This document shows, one piece after another, positions 57,601 through 64,000 of a DNA stretch of 64,000 bases. Position numbers and translations under genes: made by a program. The DNA comes from Platynereis dumerilii (Eukaryota; Annelida; Polychaeta; Phyllodocida; Nereididae). The DNA lies in NCBI GenBank assembly GCA_026936325.1, contig JAPTHN010000015.1, forward strand, positions 2,940,117 to 3,004,116, given 5' to 3'. Within the stretch, counting starts at the first letter, position 1; each line of letters opens with the position of its first letter. Under the pieces are notes generated by a model. That model was given only the letters and a program-made list of their open reading frames with translations. It made no database searches and had not been told where the DNA came from.

Positions 57601-58193
57601 TCACCTGCAAAGGAAAGCGAAACAGATAAGATAATTAAATAGAACAATTTTGCAACATTCAGGAATAAGATCATATTACTTTCAACTTTCAAAGTTTCAA
57701 GTGTTGTCCCCTTCACTTACTCTAACTCCAGTGTGAAGCCAGCCCAGGGAGACGATTTCTTCGCCTTGGATAGTTGCTCTGCTTGTGCACACCCATTTGT
57801 TCAACAAGTAATCCTGAAAAGAGAAAACATAATATCTTAAGATTTTGTAGTACCTGACACAGCAGTCGAGCACACTCTTACATAAAATTTCTAAAATCAG
57901 AACCTAACAAGCTATTCAAGAAACTATTGCATAGCAACACGTGTCGGGCTGCCAGTTGCCTAAGATAAAATACAGGTTGGGCCCGTTGGTATTTATGCTC
58001 GGTCGATTTTATCTTTACCTTCATGCTCCAGACGAGAATTTTGCCAAGAGCGGTGGCAATAATGAGCTTTGTTGCACTCTCATTCCACTGCAGCGCCACC
58101 ACATTCTCCGTGCTCTTGGTAACAAGATGGATGTCCCATGGCTTATCGATGTCACAGACGTACACATGATGAAGGGCTTCAACAGCATCCGCG
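45617..58193 (-). CDS. MED16: MED16, Mediator complex subunit 16 (5' end missing)
   Basis: Eight exons join in phase: 58019-58193, 57721-57813, 57470-57604, 56517-56834, 54738-55157, 54080-54260, 46938-47167, 45617-46441. They encode the last 791 residues, against about 877 in human, so roughly 70-90 N-terminal residues are missing. MED16 is a Mediator tail subunit that links activators to RNA polymerase II. Matches to the human protein include KPWDIH near the start, ARAQFSPSLCHFGGK, LEYSMIMGYDWWDVL, MKASLCK, LKSLLRP, LQALQPLIQWVADL, LRELLVIIRIWG and DDCCLLPSQ, and the C-terminal cysteine motif CRCGC..CPCGGHW. The N-terminal part is the WD40-like region. The exon at 58193 begins with one base of a split codon, so at least one exon lies upstream. 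It was not found in the palindromic repeat DNA to 64000. Introns hold two LINE insertions. Confidence 0.94.
46743..46790 (-). mobile_element. family-1 SINE remnant
   Basis: GGGCTTTGTAAATGTCCAGT followed by ATTTATGCACTCGGAAGGCA is a diverged piece of the SINE body, in the last MED16 intron. Confidence 0.5.
48038..49423 (+). CDS. LINE ORF1, nucleic-acid-binding protein with three zinc knuckles
   Basis: 461 codons. The central part has three successive cysteine knuckles: CFRCQKYGHTKHTC, CSLCAKDHKTEVC and CCPNCKGPHSAASMAC. This arrangement is typical of ORF1 in I, Jockey and R1-type LINEs, where the protein packages element RNA. An RRM-like fold may precede the knuckles. The C-terminal third is rich in proline, serine, threonine and glutamine and looks disordered. 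The start is the first in-frame ATG. The stop TAG at 49421 lies within an ORF2-frame ATA GAC context, so the two frames overlap rather than being spaced. Confidence 0.9.
   Translation: MTSYRKISTKTNKFKMLTSYKLDSWLDFKSAFTALIALQKVCPGKITAKPNVDSYLITPQDQKAQLALQKIYQDKSLTSLTKDNPANSRLQLSIQQKTNVGVLTRVPKDVTPEDVQELAPFLTKVVRLETFDHAARQAVPTASMKIWYEGPVKDSVTLGLLGPRPVRPFVPEPLRCFRCQKYGHTKHTCTQRFRCSLCAKDHKTEVCLGKKRAGETVTLCCPNCKGPHSAASMACPTRKEKARQTAHRFNQAQTRPSPSTREDQPPPPQITDFQTFPALSPSKAHTQSIPSTSTQNPQQTKVTANHHVITPEHHHHLITPDQLNQILAAVIGLITSFIPQLKTSTPTIQHKVQLITQSVISPQSHNPNSGTQADQTIAVNKAQLKRSAEDNLGNNLKTSRKASFTNNDSSLQSTQTPINKDSLKPPPPQTPIPKASPTKAPETQTQRKQDIPENMETSGTP
49426..53202 (+). CDS. LINE ORF2: endonuclease, reverse transcriptase, RNase H
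   Basis: Given here from just after the ORF1 stop, though the frame is open from 48160. The APE-type endonuclease is near the start (LLILQWNVQSA, LLQETNF, AGDFNAHH, SDHYAI). The RT follows (FRPISLIS, FGFKPGTSTSHAL, AFVDLEKAFE, GTPQGSVLSP, YADDIAL). RNase H has all four acidic positions (YTDGS, TELLGI, HTDSLSAI, ELADHLA). A C-terminal CSYCDTPTDEPLLHYILECP cluster ends the protein. No in-frame ATG lies between the ORF1 stop and the endonuclease, so translation probably uses frameshifting, reinitiation at a non-ATG codon, or the long upstream overlap. All key residues are present, so it looks functional. Confidence 0.9.
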   Translation, partial: QLRNRLSNHPAPTTFPNLTPSTSTDSNSLLILQWNVQSARTFQAQSYVIAAIKNLNPHVALLQETNFAPDTDFNIPGYFIHVSPGERGLLTAVKENIPSTRINDAPNIGRNIELLTIEILISDGPMRLHNVYRNPNPIRDAVLDPLALLTYASLTPSILAGDFNAHHQLWGTPVTRMPCPTGTKLADALLHSDMVMLNNGQPTHQSQGRIDLTIASAALAPKCHWQVINSIASDHYAITTTIAISSNFAVPSAPRPNYNKADWQLFQQQLAEFAEQYDPPPHLHQHNQDVTRAFQDAAKSAIPLVKPCTPRREAWYYNTAVRNAKYLVNQHVKFLKSFPSPQAKLRLREALQHAKEVCAQERAQKWLEWCDKLNSHTSLSSMWNQIKRAAGSHISPPLHPNPNTEAERLNTTFATRASNDSLPQNITDTLSNLQDIRQDSIQLAVNYRDATDIPFTMYELQECLRNTKSTPGADAISHLMITNAGPAGHQLLLNLINHSYQEGHLPTKWKEADVIPIPKPKQVDVFRPISLISCVSKLAERMILNRLRWRIGPLNPSVFGFKPGTSTSHALTTFLHLATQYPASPAYAAFVDLEKAFELANRSAIGSILARKQVRGRLLQWTLDFLQNRQIRVRFQGAYSQFRTLDNGTPQGSVLSPFLFNLLMDNLVTLRLPAQVQIISYADDIALVSSGPQALQYLQVALDTLSYKLECLGLKISAAKSKTMAIRICDPPHPLTLLHTPLQWVPTFQYLGIHLDRHLTLSHHVDNLHSAVTKRLNFMRALTSRVIGANYKILRLFFTSSIRSLIDYAAPSLIGVKPNLLLKLDKLQNIGLRIMLAAPRWTNIITMQEETGLIPIPLRITHIATSFLLGASRHIDPLLIKDLINDDNRMINIPNTSWYKQMNQLQRQYLPDSADFPDLPVRPPPPPWDSPPASFVVSLPESGKKDTNPHELKTDSLARITALNQNKTAVIYTDGSVTHEPSRAGAGIVIRTTQPGAHQINRDISIRASDHTTTLQTELLGICTAVATIVQANFNTAIIHTDSLSAIQAIKGHVPSDNREVISTIHQQLQNIAERGGQVTLHWIPSHVGIPLNELADHLALQATRKAIVQVHTQPSKSHLKSQITSRIYRQWNDFNSRSLPTSRSLNWRRTATSDKRHFSSKFIPRRIEAAIFRLRLGYRSKWEIAQRHYRDCSYCDTPTDEPLLHYILECPVTCSLFGDTIPTDSENSETVAASRVQAASHNLVRLANHLHRYPPPR
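53341..54079. other. MED16 intron sequence past the LINE
   Basis: May include the last part of the LINE 3' UTR. It contains a compact hairpin at 53753-53780. No coding content. Confidence 0.4.
53753..53780. other. 28-bp hairpin
   Basis: GAGCCCC-C-TATAC, loop AGA, GTATA-GGGGCTC: 12 paired positions with one bulged C. Confidence 0.7.
55262..56110 (+). mobile_element. 5'-truncated CR1/L2-like LINE in MED16 intron
   Basis: A 250-codon frame (to 56013) begins within the RT, with VKFADDTALIG, then KTKELIVDFRR and YKYLGLVIDN, and runs to the natural C terminus. The short 3' UTR ends in AATAAAGTTAACTTGACTTG-type sequence with ACTTG repeats, the kind of terminal short repeat that CR1/L2-type LINEs use for priming. 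The frame is open over the whole remaining piece, so the insertion is young. Confidence 0.88.
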
Positions 58194-58295
58194 CTAAAAA
58201 AAAATTATTATGGCTATCAGAAAATCAGAAAGATTATTCGGAGGCGCGGAAACAGTCAACTTCATACAAAATTAATGAAGTAATACCAATAAAGG

Positions 58296-58745
58296 TTTAA
58301 AGATGTAACATCAGATTCCATTGTTGTCAACACAGGATCACCTCAAGGATGCGTACTATCTGCCCTTCTTTTCACTTTATATACTCAAGATTGTCAAAGT
58401 CACAGTAACAAGTGTAAATTATTGAAATATGCTGACGACACTGTCTTTATGGGTTTATTGAACAAAAAATCATTAGATGATGATTGTAATGAATATTTTG
58501 ATGAAGTACTACAGTTTCACAATTGGTGTAATTCAAATTTTCTGAATTTAAATGTAACTAAAACAAAAGAATTAATTGTGAACTTTGGTAAAGACAAACA
58601 TACTGGTCCACCTGTCTTAATTGATAACAAAGAAGTTGAGGTTGTTAATTCGTATAAGTATCTTGGTACAGTAATTGATGACAACTTGAAAGGTGATGAA
58701 AATATTCTCAGAATTACAAAGAAAGCTAGTAGTAGAGGAAATATG
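58296..58745 (+). mobile_element. LINE fragment (reverse transcriptase), related to the copy at 55262
   Basis: The frame reads TGSPQGCVLSALLFTLYT, LKYADDTVFMG, KTKELIVNFGK and YKYLGTVIDD, which are RT motifs of the same LINE group. It is truncated at both ends and lies about 100 bp upstream of the first MED16 exon seen. Confidence 0.85.
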
Positions 58746-58878
58746 AGCTCATTTTTGATGATGACCCCGCACGGAAGTACAACAGGCCGAATCATATACC
58801 AAAATGTTCGCCAGAATGTCAGCTATCTGAATCCGGCTAAGAAAATTACTGGTTCCGGGTACTAACTGAGGGAGAGCT

Positions 58879-58892
58879 GTTGCCATGGCAAC
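58879..58892. promoter_or_regulatory. perfect palindromic RFX X-box motif
   Basis: GTTGCCATGGCAAC equals the symmetrical RFX-family consensus. It is the first of about seventeen related motifs in the palindrome. Binding is not shown. Confidence 0.6.
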
Positions 58893-60499
58893 AGATTTAT
58901 TAAAATTGTTATTCCCAAATTATTCATTTTTAATGCTTTTCTTAAACACCAAAGTTCACAGATGAGGTTTTTGTGCCTGATCAAACTAATGTTGAGACAG
59001 ACTTCCCACTGGCAGACCAATTTTGCTTTTACATTGTATTGGTTGCCATGGAAACGAGAAATCATAACAAGTTTGAAGTTTCCTGTCACTATCATACACT
59101 TTGATCTCTTATACTCCAAAATGATTTCATTAAACCCGCTAGTGTTTTATGTGGAAATGTTGCTGAGAGTGTCCTCTTTCAAAACCTGAGCCTGATTTTT
59201 ATGTTTTATGTCTATTTATAGCACTACAATGGTTTCCAAGGCAATATGTCAGGACAAACAAGTTTATAAGAATTTTGGAATTTATCAATATCTCAACTAA
59301 TAGACATGCCATAGTGCTCATTTTTGGACATAATCATTGTGGCAGGATGACCTTCAGAAAAGTGAACCCTCAGATGTGTTGCATGGTCCTGGTTGCCATG
59401 GAGACAGGATATCATAACAAATTTGAAGTTTTCATTCATTGTCACACACTTTGATCTCTTATACTTCAAAATAATTTTATTAAACCTGATAGTGTTGCAT
59501 ATGGAAATGTTGCTGAGAGTGTCCTCTTTCAAAACCTGAGTGAGATTTTTATGTTTTATGTCTAGTTATCAGGTTATTGCACTAAAATGGTTTCCATGGC
59601 AATAAGTCAGGACAAACAAGTTTATAAGAATTTTGGAATTTATCAATATCTCAACTAATAGACATGCAATAGTGCTCATTTTTGGACATAATCATTGTGA
59701 CAGGATGACCTTCATAAAAGTGAACCCTCGGATGTGTGGCATGGTACTGGTTGCCATGGAAACAGGATATCATAACAAATTTGAAGTCCTGGTCATAATT
59801 GACACATTTAGAGCTCTCATATTCTAAAATTATCTCATAAAACCTACAGTTGTGATACATGAAAATATTTGGGAGAGTGCCCTCTTTCCAAATATGGGTT
59901 AGATTTGTATGTTTCTTGGGAATTTATTTCATTATAACTATTTCCAAGGCAACATATCGGGTCAAGCAATTTTGATGAATTTTGGAATTTCTGAATATCT
60001 CAGAGATCATAGAATCTGATATGCCATCTTGCTCATTTTTGGATATAATCGTTGTGGAAGGATGACCTTCAGAACAGTGAACCCTCCATCATGTCATGTG
60101 CCTTGGTTGCCATGGAAACAAGAAGTCAAAACAAATTTGAAGTTTCCCGTTGATTTATAAATAACACACTTTGGTCTCTTTTGCACTAAAGTTATTCATA
60201 AAACCAAAAAGTGTTGTGAATCTAAATGTCTGTCAGAGTGTCCTCTTCAGTTCAAAACATAGACAAGATTTGAATGTTTTAAGTAATTTATCTTACAAAA
60301 TCGTTTCTGAGACAACAAGTAAAGGCAAACAATATATTTGAATTTTGTAATTTATCAATATCACAACCTATATCCTGACCATCATGTTCAATTTTATGAC
60401 AAACCATTATTTAGCAATGACCGTCAGAAAAGTGACCCTCCATGGGATATTGTGGTCCTTGTTGCCATGGAAATGCATAAATATTTAGATATTATAGGT

Positions 60500-62500
60500 A
60501 ATTTTTGAGAGTTTAACAAATTAAATTTTGTGAGATCAATGAATTTCCAATCAACAATGCATTAGTACATAATTAGACATTTTTCAATTCCAGTGTGTCA
60601 GACCTATTATGTACCCGTGTTTTTTCAATGTATCTCCAAATTAATAACGCCATTTGGATATGTTTTACACATGGTCATATATGTGCCAATACACCAATTT
60701 TTTCAAAACATGAGGCGTTGTGACAAACAGTCAAGTTTTGGGTGTTCACACTTATTATGCAATTTCTTCAAATTCCCTCGAAAAGCACCAAAAATCTATC
60801 AAACTGATTATAAATACCATGAATGTTTACCTCATAACACAGTGAAATGTAGAACCATCATTTCAACCATGGATGAATTCATGATAAAACAAGAAATTCT
60901 TTAAAAAAAGAATTGTAGGGACCTGAGGTTTCTCCAAACACATATTTTATTTTCCAAATGTTCAAATAATGTTTTATGCATGTGTAGTTGCATCTATACC
61001 TCCAATGTACCACTGTGAGTGTGTGATATAACAAACCTAATACATGTTAGGCATGCCTAATTACAGGTGTTATTAACATAGACAGCAAACCAAGCAATGA
61101 GAAGCCCTTTTAAATTCTTTGTCATGAACATGAAATTTCTATTTCCATTACAACAAACTAATTGTGGCTTGCATAATATTTGGATTATTACACTTTTAGA
61201 CTGGCCAGTTTGTGAGAAGTTGAATATCTAATGTTCTCATACAGTGTTTTCTTTTATCACTTGTCTTATGTTGTCTCGAATGTTTATACACTTAGGCTAT
61301 ATAATATTTTGAAGGAAATCTCTATGGGATAATATTATGCTCCAGGTGTGCTTTTGATATGGACCCCAATGTATTATGCTCCATGTGTGCTTTGGATATG
61401 GTCCCCGATCACTCAACCATGACAGCTCCCAAGGTCATGCAGTGAAGGAGCTACTGAGCATAAAGAGGGGCAAATATTTACTTGATTTGTAAATTGTAGT
61501 CACAGTTACCTTTGCTGTAGCATGAGTATCCTCCTAATATTGGAGGTAAATTTGGAGGGTACTCCTGCAATAGGGAAAGTATATCTGCAAGGCCAACTTC
61601 CTAGTGGCCCCCCCCAGAAACTCAAGAAGCTCCACCAATGCAGTACACATAAATTTATGACAAATAGCACTTGGCTGATTATTTTTGCCCCTTTAGTTAG
61701 GGACCTCCACTGTCAAATCTTTCCTCATTTGGAGCTTATAACACAGATCTGAGATGGTCCCTACAAAAATGCATATAACTATCCTGCAGAGACCAAGGCA
61801 TCAAATGTTTGAAATGCAAGATGTCACTACTTCAGTTTAAGTTTGCAAAGTTACACTTCAGTAGATTGTCTGGGTGAAAAATTATGACACATGAAAAACT
61901 TGCAGATCAAGAGTTATCACATTATATATGCAAATTCCATCACCTTTAAACTGAGAATCTGCGTCATTTCAGCCAGTTAATCGGTGAAAATCAGCCAATT
62001 TTGACACTTCAAATTGCAGGAATGTCTTGAAATGTTCACAAAATATATGTTATAAAGCATTTTCTACAAAGTCATACCTCTCTTTAGACTCAAAACAGCC
62101 TCAAAACAGCCCTAAAACAGCTGCGACAAGATACCTTGTCCCAACTGTTCTACTATGCTTTGTTTCCCATCCTTGACAGCTGCACTGTCCAGGAGGGTCT
62201 TTCTATTTACCTCAATGGTATCTAAAATATTAAGGATAACCCTACAAACCTTTAATTCAATGCAGGACTGGAGCATAAGTACTTATTTGTTGAGACTATG
62301 TTAAGCTTAAATTAGATTAGTGATAGGATAACCTGAAACGTGCTAACAAGCTTTCCCAGCATCTAAATAGCAAAAGCGGAAGCTTAGTGCCACTAAAAAA
62401 TATTTGACTTTAGCGACGTGACTCCGGTGACAATTTGTGAAGTCAATTTAAATGATGCATGGTTAATAAGTAATCTATAATATCAATAATATGTATGTGT
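60500..62500. other. central spacer of the palindrome
   Basis: AT-rich, with a short direct repeat (TATTATGCTCCAGGTGTGCT and TATTATGCTCCATGTGTGCT near 61334 and 61373). No transposase-like frame and no MED16 exon were recognised. Confidence 0.45.
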
Positions 62501-64000
62501 TTCCATAACAAACAAGACTGCAATGTCCCAAGGAGGATTCACTTTTCTGAAGGAGATACATACACAATGATTATGTCATAAAATAAGCAAGTTGTCAAGA
62601 GTATCAGTTAAGATATTGATGAATTCAAAAAATCCTTCAATTGTCTTTACCTATTCCATTGTCTTGAAAACCGTTCAGTGGATACATTTTACATCATACA
62701 TAAACATCTTGCCCAGGTTCAGAAAGAGGACATTCTCACAATACATTTTAATGTTCAACACTTGCTGGTTTTATGCAATTATTTTTGAGTAAAAGAGACC
62801 AAAGTGTGTTAATTATGAATCCCCTCGAAACATCATAGTTGTTATTTCTTGTTTCCACGGTAACTAATACTTGTAATAAAATGTCATGGAGGGTTCACTG
62901 TTCTGAAGTTAACCTTCCAAAATGATTATATACAGAAATGAGCAAGATGACAAGTCTTCAAGATGACATGTCTATTAGTTGAGATATTGATAATGTCTCA
63001 ACCTCATCCAAATTGTTTGACCCGATATGTTGCCTTGGAAATAGTTATAATGAAATAAATTTCCAAGAAACATACAAATCTAACCCATATTTGGAAAGAG
63101 GGTACTCTCCCAAACACTTTCATGTATCACAACTGCAGGTTTTATGAGATCATTTTAGAATATAAAAGCTCTAAATGTGTCAATTATGACCAGGACTTCA
63201 AATTTGTTATGATATCCTGTTTCCATGGCGACCAGTACCATGCCACACATCTGAGGGTTCACTTTTCTGAAGGTCATCCTGCCACAATGATTATGTCTAA
63301 AAATGAGCACTATGACATGTCTATTAGTTGAGATATTGATAAATTCCAAAATTCTTATAAACTTGTTTGTCCTGACTTATTGCCTTGGAAACCATTTTAG
63401 TGCAATAACTAGACATAAAACATAAAAATCTCACTCAGGTTTTGAAAGAGGACACTCTCAGCAACATTTCCATATACAACACTAGCGGGTAATAAAATTA
63501 TTTTGGAGTATAAGAGATCAAAGTGTGTGACAATGAATGAAAACTTCAAATTTGTTATGATATCCTGTCTCCATGGCAACCAGGACCATGCCACACATCC
63601 GAGGGTTCACTTTTCTGAAGGTCATCCTGCCACAATGATTATGTCCAAAAATGAGCACTATGGCATGTCTATTAGTTGAGATATTGATAAATTCCAAAAT
63701 TCTTATAAACTTTTTTGTCCTGACATATTGCCTTGGAAACCATTGTAGTGCTATAAATAGACATAAAACATAAAAATCAGGCTCAGGTTTTGAAAGAGGA
63801 CACTCTCAGCAACATTTCCACATAAAACACTAGCGGGTTTAATGAAATCATTTTGGAGTATAAGATATCAAAGTGTATGATAGTGACAGGAAACTTCAAA
63901 CTTGTTATGATTTCTCGTTTCCATGGCAACCAATACAATGTAAAAGCAAAATTGGTCTGCCAGTGGAAAGTCTGTCTCAACATTAGTTTGATCAGGCACA

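Larger units (their letters stand above)
58866..64000. repeat. giant palindrome of tandem ~355-bp units with X-box motifs (foldback-like, right end outside window)
   Basis: The left arm (about 58866-60480) and right arm (about 62500 to the window end) are inverted copies pairing around 61488. For example 59042-59055 pairs with 63917-63930 and 59392-59405 with 63567-63580. Within each arm a ~355-bp unit is repeated four to five times. Every unit carries two motifs of the type GTTGCCATGGAAAC or GTTTCCAAGGCAAC. The ~2-kb centre is unlike the arms. Frames inside are short and repeat with the units, so they are not genes. The structure resembles foldback transposons with internally repetitive arms. 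Confidence 0.85.

Noticed and set aside
58962-63983. recurrent 60-80-codon frames in the palindrome as a gene family
   Set aside because: The same frames repeat with the ~355-bp unit on both strands and have no conserved start or motif; they reflect DNA repetition.

Overview
ORGANISM AND OVERALL CHARACTER. The window is AT-rich animal DNA with long introns, canonical GT-AG splice sites and a very heavy load of young transposons. The NACHT-WD40 gene with a DUF4062 domain, the RNase-H-bearing LINE and the tRNA-derived SINEs fit a marine invertebrate, most likely an echinoderm, hemichordate or cephalochordate. The species cannot be fixed from the sequence. Three multi-exon host genes and one probable first exon of a fourth can be assembled by joining exons at splice sites with matching phase. 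LAYOUT. 1-3340 holds a SINE, a complete hAT MITE and unassigned sequence. 3341-3464 (-) is a signal-peptide first exon, separated by a ~460-bp shared promoter from SRA1 (+, 3926-8256, six exons, 401 aa). SRA1 intron 3 holds an inverted twin of the hAT MITE. Convergent to SRA1 is a seven-exon gene (-, 9573-26958, 1931 aa) encoding an AK5-like RIIa docking domain, DUF4062, NACHT and WD40 repeats. Its introns contain a minisatellite grown out of its own splice donor (16.8-18.0 kb), two SINEs and two non-autonomous DNA elements. 27-45 kb has no recognisable host gene. It holds a long-TIR hAT-like element with 8-bp TSD (28721-31588), interleaved inverted repeats (33.2-34.9 kb), a 4.3-kb long-TIR element with 9-bp TSD that entered a SINE and was itself entered by another element (36590-40896), an iterated-word element (41.3-42.6 kb) and many SINE copies. 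45617-58193 (-) is MED16, eight exons encoding the C-terminal 791 aa; the first exon or exons were not found. Its introns hold an apparently intact I-group LINE and a 5'-truncated CR1/L2-like LINE. 58.87-64.0 kb is a giant palindrome of tandem ~355-bp units studded with RFX X-box motifs; its right end is outside the window. HOW THE GENES RELATE. SRA1 and MED16 are both general or nuclear-receptor coregulators, but nothing here shows joint regulation. The NACHT-WD40 protein is an STAND-type ATPase whose N-terminal docking domain suggests anchoring to a partner carrying an amphipathic helix. MOST INTERESTING. (1) The NACHT-gene minisatellite, in which repeats duplicate the exon-4/intron-4 donor. 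(2) The X-box palindrome. (3) A recurrent design, seen in at least six unrelated elements, of one 10-15-bp word iterated through the element. (4) The LINE, whose ORF2 frame stays open across almost all of ORF1. (5) A dsRNA-forming hairpin in the probable MED16 3' UTR.
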